The notes beneath the pieces are model-generated. The model saw only the letters and a program-made list of their open reading frames with translations. It made no database searches and had not been told where the DNA came from. From NCBI GenBank assembly GCA_021812385.1, contig JAKANO010000021.1:1-49923 (forward strand): a stretch of DNA of 49,923 nt. Direction: 5' to 3'. Positions 1 through 6,984 of the stretch are shown one piece after another. The position numbers were made by a program, and so were the translations under genes. Every line of letters starts with the position of its first letter. The first letter of the stretch is position 1. The DNA comes from Pseudomonadota bacterium. GTDB lineage: Bacteria > Pseudomonadota > Gammaproteobacteria > Burkholderiales > Thiobacteraceae.

Positions 1-1
1 T

Positions 2-154
2 AGAAACGTTACCGAAAAAGAGATTGCGCTCGCCGTGAAAAAGTTGAATCATCGACCCAGAAAGTGTCTCGCCTATCAGACACCCCACAGTGTATTTATG
101 AAGGCTTTGCGTGGCGCGCTTGTAAGTCGAATTCGCCGACATGCCGAATGTTAA
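2..154 (+). CDS. IS30-family transposase, C-terminal fragment (partial at window edge)
   Basis: This frame is open from the window edge and ends at TAA. The translation holds the KLNHRPRK-x-L-x(2)-TP pattern that closes the DDE catalytic domain of IS30-family transposases. The segment from base 41 to 137 matches the other end of the window in inverted orientation over 97 positions with one difference. That difference changes the stop codon used there (TGA) to CGA here, so this reading frame runs on about eight codons into neighbouring DNA, the antisense strand of a brnT gene. The element's right end therefore lies near base 128-137. The 5' part is outside the window. Confidence 0.85.
   Translation, partial: RNVTEKEIALAVKKLNHRPRKCLAYQTPHSVFMKALRGALVSRIRRHAEC
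41..137. repeat. Left copy of window-terminal inverted repeat (IS30 3' end)
   Basis: Bases 41-127 are identical to the reverse complement of 49837-49923. After one mismatch at 128 the match continues through 137. It is the 3' end of an IS30-type transposase gene. Inverted copies at both extremities suggest either two insertions of one element or an assembly break in a multicopy repeat. Confidence 0.9.
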
Positions 155-298
155 CCACCGCTTTTCGCCAACCGAATGGTCGGGGTCCGCAAAAGTGTAC
201 GCGATAGGATCACCGAATACAGAAGCTGCCTCTTCAAAGCTAACTTTGTGCTTTTTGAGATTATCAGCAGCTTTGATTGGATCGGCTTCAAATTCCAT
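134..298 (-). pseudogene. brnT: brnT toxin gene fragment, truncated by IS30 end
   Basis: Read on the minus strand from the ATG at 298, the protein begins MEFEADPIKAADNLKKH and continues through VSFEEAASVFGDP and DPDHSVGEKRWLTFGMSA. This is the N-terminal half of BrnT (DUF497), the RelE-fold ribonuclease of the BrnT/BrnA type II toxin-antitoxin system. Similarity stops at about codon 55, where the IS30 end begins, and the reading frame then runs through IS sequence. BrnT is normally about 90-95 residues and is followed by brnA, which is not in the window. The remnant is therefore probably a non-functional half toxin. Confidence 0.75.
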
Positions 299-696
299 TA
301 CGCATTATTCCACGCGTTGAAATACTTGTCAGCAACCACCGCATTGCACGCCTACTTAGCACCAACGCATAATCAATTATGTGCAAAAGTCGAAGTGGAG
401 CAGTATGCTTGAAATATAGTAGAGGGGATGCTGCAAAGCTAGACCCCGGCTTGTGCTGCGATCCCTTTGATCGTGAAGTTTAAGTTTCAACAGGGTAGCA
501 TTAAAACGTGGTCTGTCCCCTATTTCCCTATTTCCTTTCTGTGTTCCCTATTTCTGAAGAGGCGAACAAAACAGTTTCCGTCACGTAAGGGGAATGAAAT
601 TTTAAATACCCGTCAGGATTGGACGCCGAGGATTGTTAAGTGAACAGCATTGGGGTCTGCCCCCTATTTTCCGGCGGCTACGGCTAAGCTTCGCCG
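299..696. other. Gene-free stretch with remnants of GTCTGTCCCC-type repeats
   Basis: I see no convincing coding sequence on either strand. The stretch contains two similar motifs, GGTCTGTCCCCTATTTCC at 510-527 and GGTCTGCCCCCTATTTTCC at 654-672, the first followed by further CCCTATTTCC units. Motifs of this kind often border REP-associated transposase genes, but no such gene is present here. Confidence 0.55.
510..672. repeat. Pair of GGTCTG(T/C)CCCCTATTT motifs in direct orientation
   Basis: Two direct copies differing by one substitution and one inserted T lie about 140 bases apart, the second just downstream of the stop of the minus-strand secreted-protein gene. Their GGGGACAGACC complement resembles the tails of REP/RAYT-type repeats. 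That family assignment is an inference from memory of the motif. Confidence 0.4.
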
Positions 697-1557
697 CTAT
701 TGCTCCAGATAAACAACAGCGCCCCAATTCAGCCCGACACCCTTCAACAGCACCTCCAACTTGTGCGTTTTAAAATCATAGATCACTAAGTCACGCCTTT
801 CTGGAGGGAAGAAATTGTATTCGGAAGTGTCGAACACAAGGGCGTCAAGTTGATCGATATAAAGCAACGGATTTGCGCGATCAAGATCGGATACCACCTC
901 TGCATGCTCACGCCTTAGGTCTGTCAAGATGAAGCGCTTGCGCCCCGCATCAAAGCATAGCAGTTGCTTAGTCGCAGACCGCCATGCGGCAGGCGTACAT
1001 CCTAAGCGCACCTCGTTCAAATCCATCGTTGTCACGTCGTATCTCCAAACCCGGCCCCGAGAGATACGACTAAAAAACAGAATCTCGGAGGCAGAGATAG
1101 GGATAATGTGAACCCCGCCACTAAAGGATTCCTTATTGACAACCTTTTCCGTCGCAGAAACCTTGTCAAGGTCCGACACGAAAAGAGGCAGCCCTCCTGT
1201 GTCCTGCGAGAGCCTGAAATAAAATAGCTTCTTCGCGGTAGACAGATACGTTGGCTCGTATCCATTGGTAACAAAACTTGCGGTACCATCATTCAAATCA
1301 AGCTTGAGAATGCGGCCTCGCCCGCACTCTTCACCGAGAAGCAAGTAGCGGTCGTCAAGCTTCGCAATGTGAGGTGTAGTGCACTGGCTAAAGCCGCGAG
1401 CTGTTACTTTCTCAAGGCGCTTACTAAGCAAATCAAGTCTGACAAGTTCTCCTGCCCGACCGAAGATTAGCGCCCCTTTTGTCTCTGCGGACACTTGATT
1501 AGTGTAGATAGCCAACATACAAAAAATGACTGTGCACCATGAGTTCCATAAGTCCAT
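697..1557 (-). CDS. Secreted protein of unknown function, possible beta-propeller
   Basis: This gene encodes 286 residues. The N-terminus is a typical Sec signal peptide: a hydrophobic stretch ending in VSA before ETKGA. The rest is rich in short beta-type segments repeating about every 40-50 residues (GRILKLDLNDG, PLFVSDLDK, RVWRYDVTT, RFILTDLRR, DLVIYDFKT), as in the blades of a periplasmic beta-propeller. No family could be named. I chose the ATG at 1557 because GGAAGG lies eight bases upstream; an in-frame GTG nine bases earlier is the alternative. Base use is more AT-rich than in the neighbours, and the gene stands alone beside IS and repeat debris, which fits accessory DNA. Confidence 0.6.
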   Translation of the reverse strand: MDLWNSWCTVIFCMLAIYTNQVSAETKGALIFGRAGELVRLDLLSKRLEKVTARGFSQCTTPHIAKLDDRYLLLGEECGRGRILKLDLNDGTASFVTNGYEPTYLSTAKKLFYFRLSQDTGGLPLFVSDLDKVSATEKVVNKESFSGGVHIIPISASEILFFSRISRGRVWRYDVTTMDLNEVRLGCTPAAWRSATKQLLCFDAGRKRFILTDLRREHAEVVSDLDRANPLLYIDQLDALVFDTSEYNFFPPERRDLVIYDFKTHKLEVLLKGVGLNWGAVVYLEQ

Positions 1558-2128
1558 CCGGTTCACCTTCCGATAGCCGCCGATCCGAAATCCTGGCAGT
1601 TATGTGTACAAAAGCGATAGTTGTTCCCATTTGAATCGAAACCCGTGATCGTGCCAGAATTTGGGGTCACCAGAATTTGGGGTCACATCTTGTATCATCA
1701 CATTACACCTCTTACTTTTTGTAAAGGCTCTAAGTTTCTTCTATATTAATCGATATTATCTTGCGCAAGCTGACTGAACTGGTGATGGCTAGGGTTTGGG
1801 GGGAAATGCACAGGCTTGCTACGCAAACAGCCGCTACTATCAGACGAAAAGCGCTCCTGTAAATTTCCCCTCGTGCGCTTATTCGATTTTTGCGCTCCCA
1901 TGGTGGCATGCTGTTGTCTTAGAAGATTACCGGGGCTGGGTGCGTGATGTCAACCAATGGGAGAAAATCTCACTTGAAGCACCGACCTACTGCCGGCCCT
2001 GGCTGTTGCCGGCTGGAAGCCGGCGCTACGGACCGCCCGGTATTCAAACAGTGCAAAAAAAGTCTACCTCGGCCGGCGCCCCATTTTGAAGTCACACGTT
2101 TGTCACATCGCTGTGGCTTCATGCGCGC
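1558..2128. other. Intergenic stretch without a supported gene
   Basis: Only a 16-bp tandem duplication (1654-1685) and a short GCCGGC-type hairpin around 2007-2025 stand out. A 97-codon open frame across 1796-2089 has no recognisable domain or good ribosome-binding site and is not called. The promoter of the phosphatase/glycosyltransferase pair must lie in the right part, but I see no clear -35/-10 pair. Confidence 0.5.
1654..1685. repeat. 16-bp tandem direct repeat
   Basis: The unit CCAGAATTTGGGGTCA occurs twice back to back without a spacer. A TTGGGGTCA(C) core of this kind recurs in many proteobacterial intergenic repeats. No function can be read from it. Confidence 0.8.
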
Positions 2129-3043
2129 ATGTCTAATCAATTGGCCGACCTGTTGCGTACCCCAGAGACACCAATGGATTTCTTAGCGAATCCTGGTGCA
2201 GCAAGCCTTCGCACTAGCGCAAACCATACGCCAACCCCGGACAACCCGCACCAATACCGCACCATCTGGATATCGGATATCCATCTGGGCACAAGCGGCT
2301 GTCAGGCCAACTACCTGTTGGACTTTCTCAAGCATAACGAATCGGAAACGCTGTATCTGGTCGGAGACATTCTGGATGGCTGGCAATTGCGCAAGGGCTG
2401 GTACTGGCCGCAGTCGCACAACGATGTGGTGCAAAAACTGTTGCGCAAGGCGCGCAAGGGCACGCGCGTGGTGTATGTGCCGGGCAACCACGATTCCATG
2501 GCGCGGCAATTCATCGGCTTGGCGTTCGGCGATATTACCGTTGCCGACGAGGTAATTCATATCACCGCCAGCGGCAAGCGTCTGCTGGTCACACATGGCG
2601 ACCTGTTCGACGGCGTGATGCAGCATGCGCGCTGGCTGGCCTATCTGGGCGACTCGCTCTACACCATGACGCTTGTGCTGAACCGCTGGTTCAACTGGCT
2701 GCGCGCGCACTTCGGTTATCCCTACTGGTCCTTGTCGCAATATCTCAAACACAAGGTCAAAAATGCAGTCAGCTTCATCACCGCTTTTGAACGCGTAATG
2801 ACGGAGGAAGCCAAGCATCGGCAGTGCGACGGCGTGGTGTGCGGGCATATCCACAAGGCCGAGATCCGCAGCATGGATGGCCTGCTGTATTGCAATGACG
2901 GCGACTGGGTGGAGAGCCTGTCGGCGCTGGCGGAAACCGCTGACGGCCAATTGGAAATCATTTACTGGACGCATATCCTGGATGCGCCAGTGCAAAAAAA
3001 GCGCTCAAGCGCAACGCATAAGCTGGAAAAAGAAACCGCATGA
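2129..3043 (+). CDS. Metallophosphoesterase of the UDP-2,3-diacylglucosamine diphosphatase (LpxH-like) family
   Basis: The product has 304 residues. The two-metal phosphoesterase motifs appear in order: SDIHLG (about residue 51), GDILDG (about 80), GNHD (about 118), THGDLFD (about 152) and GHIHKAE (about 240). The family hydrolyses UDP-2,3-diacylglucosamine or related pyrophosphates at the inner membrane. This longer type often lies beside a glycosyltransferase and may act on another lipid or sugar phosphate. Its last four bases overlap the next gene (ATGA), so the two are translationally coupled. The start is uncertain because neither the ATG at 2129 nor the one at 2174 has a strong ribosome-binding site; the catalytic domain begins only near residue 45. 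Confidence 0.85.
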   Translation: MSNQLADLLRTPETPMDFLANPGAASLRTSANHTPTPDNPHQYRTIWISDIHLGTSGCQANYLLDFLKHNESETLYLVGDILDGWQLRKGWYWPQSHNDVVQKLLRKARKGTRVVYVPGNHDSMARQFIGLAFGDITVADEVIHITASGKRLLVTHGDLFDGVMQHARWLAYLGDSLYTMTLVLNRWFNWLRAHFGYPYWSLSQYLKHKVKNAVSFITAFERVMTEEAKHRQCDGVVCGHIHKAEIRSMDGLLYCNDGDWVESLSALAETADGQLEIIYWTHILDAPVQKKRSSATHKLEKETA

Positions 3044-4104
3044 AAGTGATGATCGTAACCGACGCCTGGTGGCCGCAAGTCAACGGGGTTGTGAATACGA
3101 TTGTCGCCACCCAACACGAGCTGGAGAACATGGGCCACAGCGTGGAGATTCTTTCCCCGCTGGAATTTCGCACCCTGCCCTGCCCCACTTACCCGGATAT
3201 TCGCCTTTCCATATTGCCAGGAAAAGCGGTCGCCAAGCGCATTCGTGATTACGCGCCGGACGCGCTGCACCTCGCCACCGAAGGGCCGCTGGGGATCGCG
3301 GCACGGCGCTTTGCGATACGGCATGGCCTGCCCTACAACACCGCCTATCACACGCGCTTTCCCGAATATGTAAAAGCGCGCATCGGTTTTCCCTTGGCCT
3401 GGACCTATCGCTTTTTGCGCTGGTTCCACGGGCCCGCGCATGCGGTGATGGCGCCGACGCCCAAGGTCAAATCCGATCTTGAAGCTTATGGTTTTAGCAA
3501 TGTCGTACTCTGGACACGTGGCGTGGACCTGGAGGTGTTTCGCTTGCAACGCTGCCGGCGCCTGGAATCGGCACCGCCGATTTTTCTGTATGTCGGCCGC
3601 GTGGCGGTAGAAAAAAATATCGAGGCTTTTCTGGATCTGGATTTACCTGGATCCAAATGGGTAGTCGGGGATGGTCCAGCCTTGGCCGGACTGCGCGCCA
3701 AATATCCGCAGGTGAATTACTTGGGCGTATTGGATCAGACGGCATTGGCCGAGGTTTATGCCTCCGCGGATGTTTTTGTTTTCCCTAGCAAGACGGACAC
3801 CTTTGGCCTGGTGCTGCTGGAAGCCATGGCCTGCGGCTTGCCGGTAGCGGCCTATCCGGTCACCGGTCCGATTGATGTATTGGGTGATGTGCCGAGCAAT
3901 TTAGCCGGCGGCGTCATGCATGAGAATTTGCGCGAGGCTTGCCTTGCCGCGCTGCACATAGATCGCGCCACGGCACGCGCGCATGCCGAGCGCTTCTCCT
4001 GGCGCGCGGCAACCGAGCAGTTTGTAAAACATTTGCGCCCGGCATCACAGGCGGATGAAGATCAGCTTACTTCGCTTGCAGGGTACCAATGCAAGTCTCG
4101 ATAG
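3040..4104 (+). CDS. Glycosyltransferase family 4 (alpha-mannosyltransferase-like)
   Basis: This 354-residue GT-B enzyme probably transfers a sugar from a nucleotide donor to a membrane lipid or glycan. The N-terminal acceptor domain starts with the characteristic DAWWPQVNGVVNTI loop. The C-terminal donor domain contains YVGRVAVEKN, GDGP and the E-x7-E region SKTDTFGLVLLEAMACG. It resembles GDP-mannose-dependent alpha-mannosyltransferases, although the exact donor cannot be read from the sequence. It overlaps the phosphatase gene by four bases, which points to a joint role in envelope lipid or glycan synthesis. Its last 38 bases overlap the 3' end of the convergent HPt gene. Confidence 0.85.
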   Translation: MKVMIVTDAWWPQVNGVVNTIVATQHELENMGHSVEILSPLEFRTLPCPTYPDIRLSILPGKAVAKRIRDYAPDALHLATEGPLGIAARRFAIRHGLPYNTAYHTRFPEYVKARIGFPLAWTYRFLRWFHGPAHAVMAPTPKVKSDLEAYGFSNVVLWTRGVDLEVFRLQRCRRLESAPPIFLYVGRVAVEKNIEAFLDLDLPGSKWVVGDGPALAGLRAKYPQVNYLGVLDQTALAEVYASADVFVFPSKTDTFGLVLLEAMACGLPVAAYPVTGPIDVLGDVPSNLAGGVMHENLREACLAALHIDRATARAHAERFSWRAATEQFVKHLRPASQADEDQLTSLAGYQCKSR

Positions 4105-4861
4105 CGCGCGATAAGTTCAGCGAGAACTGACTATCGCGCGCCACGATAAAGTTGGGATCGACATTGCGTTTTAGCGGCGGCAGCTTGGACGAGGTCAGCA
4201 AAATCGACTGAATATCCTGATTGCCGCGCGCGCTCATTCTGACCGCCGCAACCAAGGCCAAGCCATTCAGGAATTTCACTTCCAGCCCGGTAATCAGTAA
4301 TTGGTATTTTTGGTTCAGCAATAGCTCCAGCGCTTGGTAGCCGCTATCGATCACCGTTACATGTGCGTGATAGCCTTTCATGATATCCGTACACAGCTTA
4401 ATGTTGAGCTTGGAGACTTCCACGATCAGGATGCTAAAGCGGCTGCCCAGCAGCAGGGCGCGCAATTCCTGCAACGATTCTTCAATGTCGTTGAAGTGTT
4501 CGGAGCCTTGCTTGGCGGCAGATTGCGCTGTGCGCATCAGATCGATATGCGCAACACAACGCTCCAGCAATTCGGCTGTCAAGCGCTCCGGATCGCTGGC
4601 AAGTACGTTGAGATGCTCTTCCAGTTGATGGCAAATTTTGCTGATGATCGGCAGGCCATAGATGCCGGCACTGGCTTTTAAAGCGTGCACTTTACGGTAG
4701 CCGCGCTCAAGAACTTCATGAAAGCGATGGGTGCGTTCCAGCGCCAATAAATCCGATTCGATCTCGCCCAATTGCTCGCTCATCTCCGCAAGAAAGTTCG
4801 TGCGCAGTTGGCGCAACATGGCCTGCACGTCTAGCGGGGATTTGGGGGATAGGTTGGTCAT
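4067..4861 (-). CDS. HPt domain fused to a degenerate receiver domain
   Basis: The product has 264 residues. The N-terminal half (about 15-125) is a histidine-containing phosphotransfer helix bundle with the motif KVHALKASAG, His59 being the expected phosphorylation site. The C-terminal half (about 142-260) folds like a receiver: ILIVEVSKLNIKL replaces the usual acidic-pair segment, and YQLLITGLEVKFLNG has Gly192 where the phosphoaccepting Asp should be. The closing Lys is also missing. It can probably accept phosphate on the HPt histidine but not on the receiver. No kinase gene is adjacent; the hybrid kinase at 18520 is a possible partner only by guess. Its 3' end overlaps the convergent glycosyltransferase gene by 38 bases. 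Confidence 0.75.
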   Translation of the reverse strand: MTNLSPKSPLDVQAMLRQLRTNFLAEMSEQLGEIESDLLALERTHRFHEVLERGYRKVHALKASAGIYGLPIISKICHQLEEHLNVLASDPERLTAELLERCVAHIDLMRTAQSAAKQGSEHFNDIEESLQELRALLLGSRFSILIVEVSKLNIKLCTDIMKGYHAHVTVIDSGYQALELLLNQKYQLLITGLEVKFLNGLALVAAVRMSARGNQDIQSILLTSSKLPPLKRNVDPNFIVARDSQFSLNLSRAIETCIGTLQAK

Positions 4862-4922
4862 GATGGGTCAATCAAGTAAGGGCTACTCACTGCTTATCGG
4901 CCGGGCGCCAAAAAAATGTAGG

Positions 4923-5819
4923 TTAGAAATCATTGAATCTCTCGTTCCGGCCGCCCGCCACGGCGGTCAGCATCGCTTGCACCGTATCGGGGTGATCGCT
5001 AATGCGCATGAAATCGCCTAGCCCCAGGCCAGGCCAGGCCAAGGCAGTTCGATAGCGCGCGTAGGGCGCATAAACGCGGCCATTCACGATATATACCTCC
5101 CAGGGCAGGGCCGCGATATGGTCAGCGCCATTTTGCTTGACCCAGACATGTTCGCCTGATGTCGGGCCATTCATGGCCACCCCGAACACCGCGATTTTGC
5201 GGTCAGGCATAACCACTTCGTACACTTGGCTCGTGTGATTCAAGCCTTTCGCCAAATTTTCGCGCACGGTTTTCAATGCACCGTCGAAATTCTTATGGGT
5301 ATACAGCAAGGCCTTATCCGTATCGAAACGCTCCATACCGATCATGAAGCGGTATTTGGGCAAATCCACGGCAGGCACATCGCCCCCGAAGTAGCCACGA
5401 TCGCCTAAAGCCTTGGCCAAGCGCTGCTGCAAGGCTTGCACTGCGTTGCGCCGCGCCTCGAATTTTTTTTGGAAGTAGGCGCGAAACCAGTAGCCGGGGT
5501 CGATATAGGAAACACTGCCATCGGCCTTCACTCCGATGCGGATGCCCGCGCCGATGATGGCACTACCCCCCATGGCGTGAATGGTTTGCAGCCATGCTTT
5601 ATCGGTGGCCACGAGCACCGCGAACTGTTCCAGCCCGCGCGGATAATGTATGCCCAGAACCTGAAAACCCGCGCTCTTGAGTTTGTGTTCGACAGCGCTC
5701 ACACACGCCGTGAGGCCCTTGCAAGCGACTGGCTCAGCACGCACATAAGGGTTCAGCGCCAATGCGTTCGGCGCACCTAGCAAGCCAAAGCAAATGAATA
5801 ACAGCACACGCCAAATCAT
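4923..5819 (-). CDS. Exported protein of unknown function, paralogue of the next upstream gene
   Basis: The product has 298 residues. A signal peptide (MIWRVLLFICFGLLGAPNA-LA) precedes the mature part. The first half holds a segment of the form GFQVLGIHYPRGLEQFAVLVAT, and the second half carries KYRFMIGMERFD, then VYEVVMPDRKIAVFGVAMNG and WEVYIVNGRVYAPYARYR. The same landmarks in the same order occur in the gene just upstream, so the two are paralogues of roughly equal length. The N-terminal half loosely resembles DUF302-type folds, but I would not assign it. GAGG six bases before the ATG supports the start. It is the last gene of the minus-strand run behind the lipoate/sulfur cluster. Confidence 0.65.
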   Translation of the reverse strand: MIWRVLLFICFGLLGAPNALALNPYVRAEPVACKGLTACVSAVEHKLKSAGFQVLGIHYPRGLEQFAVLVATDKAWLQTIHAMGGSAIIGAGIRIGVKADGSVSYIDPGYWFRAYFQKKFEARRNAVQALQQRLAKALGDRGYFGGDVPAVDLPKYRFMIGMERFDTDKALLYTHKNFDGALKTVRENLAKGLNHTSQVYEVVMPDRKIAVFGVAMNGPTSGEHVWVKQNGADHIAALPWEVYIVNGRVYAPYARYRTALAWPGLGLGDFMRISDHPDTVQAMLTAVAGGRNERFNDF

Positions 5820-5910
5820 GTGTCGCCTCGAAGGAATAACAGCTTAAAAAGTTATTCGCCGCCTTATCGTTCATCTTTTTTGGCGGCATCGACTAAGCCC
5901 TCAAAACAAA

Positions 5911-5939
5911 ACAGCCTACCCGTATAACGGATAGGCTGT
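5911..5939 (-). terminator. Rho-independent terminator downstream of the first paralogue gene
   Basis: ACAGCCTA and TAGGCTGT form an 8-bp stem around a 13-base loop. Read on the minus strand it is followed by TTTTGTTTTG. It would end transcription after the gene at 5969-6883 and so separate the two paralogues. Confidence 0.7.
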
Positions 5940-5968
5940 CGCTTTTCTACAGTATTTTTATCTGGCGT

Positions 5969-6883
5969 TTATTCGTCCAGCTTGCCGCCTGCGGTCACCA
6001 CCAAGGCCTTACGAATCGCCTCTGGCGCGCTCATGATGTTCATGAAGCTGTTGGCGCCCATCATCGACAGATCCGGGAAGCTGGTCGCAATGCGGAAACG
6101 CGCATACAGCGCATAGGTTTTATTGCCCGAGATTACGATTTCGTAGGGCAGGTGTGGGGTCGAACGAATATCTTTAAAGTCGATTTCGCTCATGATGTAT
6201 TTGTCGTCCATATTCTTATCTTCAGGCGTTTTGCCCTTCATCGCCACGCCGATCACCGTTTCCTGCTTGCCCGGGATATCGATGCGATAAACTTTGGTGA
6301 CCCCGCCCTTGCCGGCGGCAAGATTCGCTTCAGCCGCACTCACCGCCTCTTCGTAGCTCTTGTGTTCCGCTAGCACGCTCGGCTCGTCGAAATACTCCAT
6401 GCCGATCATATAGTGATACTTGCGCAATTTTCCGGCCGTCAAACCCTTGGCGCCAAATGCCTCGACATTGCCCAAGGCTTTTTCCAGATTCGCCGCTACG
6501 CCTTTTAAATCACCCGCCATGCGATAAGCGTTGGCCATGTAAACTGGGTTGGTATAAGCCACCTGCACTTCGTCACCATGCTTGGTAATGGACACGCGCT
6601 GCATCGCGCCAAATGCGCCGAGTTCGGATTTGGCGGCATTGGCTTTCAAGGCGTCGTTGGTTACCACGACGACCGTGGCATTGGGGTAAGGGGAATAGCT
6701 GCCCACCACCGTGAAACCATTCGCCGTCAGCGCCGCCTTGGTCGCTTCGGTTTTTTCCGCCACCGTGCCCGGTCCTTTGGAACCCAAAATGAATGGCTTC
6801 AGTAAAACATCATCGGCAAACGCCGCGCCCTGCGCGATCAAGCAAGCCGCACCCAATGCAAGTAAATTTTTCAAAAAATTCAT
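5969..6883 (-). CDS. Exported protein of unknown function, paralogue pair member
   Basis: The product has 304 residues. It starts with a clear Sec signal peptide ending near AAFA-DDVLL. It shares with its neighbour the landmarks KYHYMIGMEYFD, a following helical stretch (EEAVSAAEANLAAGKGG), VYRIDIPGKQETVIGVAMKG and YEIVISGNKTYALYARFR. The N-terminal third contains GFTVVGSYSPYPNATVVVVTND, a small alpha/beta module. The ATG at 6883 is preceded by an excellent GGAGGAAGCG; a frame extension four codons upstream is unlikely to be used. It lies between a FadL-type channel gene and its own paralogue, each followed by its own terminator. A role linked to substrate handling in the periplasm is only inferred from this context. 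Confidence 0.7.
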   Translation of the reverse strand: MNFLKNLLALGAACLIAQGAAFADDVLLKPFILGSKGPGTVAEKTEATKAALTANGFTVVGSYSPYPNATVVVVTNDALKANAAKSELGAFGAMQRVSITKHGDEVQVAYTNPVYMANAYRMAGDLKGVAANLEKALGNVEAFGAKGLTAGKLRKYHYMIGMEYFDEPSVLAEHKSYEEAVSAAEANLAAGKGGVTKVYRIDIPGKQETVIGVAMKGKTPEDKNMDDKYIMSEIDFKDIRSTPHLPYEIVISGNKTYALYARFRIATSFPDLSMMGANSFMNIMSAPEAIRKALVVTAGGKLDE

Positions 6884-6920
6884 CGCTTCCTCCATTTTTT
6901 ATAACTGATACGGAAAGAAA

Positions 6921-6951
6921 AAGGGCTGAAACCGTGTTGGTTTCAGCCCTT
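6921..6951 (-). terminator. Rho-independent terminator of the fadL-like gene
   Basis: A perfect 13-bp stem (AAGGGCTGAAACC / GGTTTCAGCCCTT) closes a five-base loop, followed on the minus strand by TTTCTTTCC. It sits 34 bases past the stop codon of the FadL-type gene. Confidence 0.85.
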
Positions 6952-6984
6952 CCTTACTACTACTTCAATACGACACGGTCTCGC

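Noticed and set aside
176..412. 78-codon open frame on the plus strand near the left end
   Set aside because: It runs antisense to the recognisable brnT fragment and beyond.
1796..2089. 97-codon open frame in the gap before the LpxH-like gene
   Set aside because: No domain, no good ribosome-binding site and no coding-type composition.
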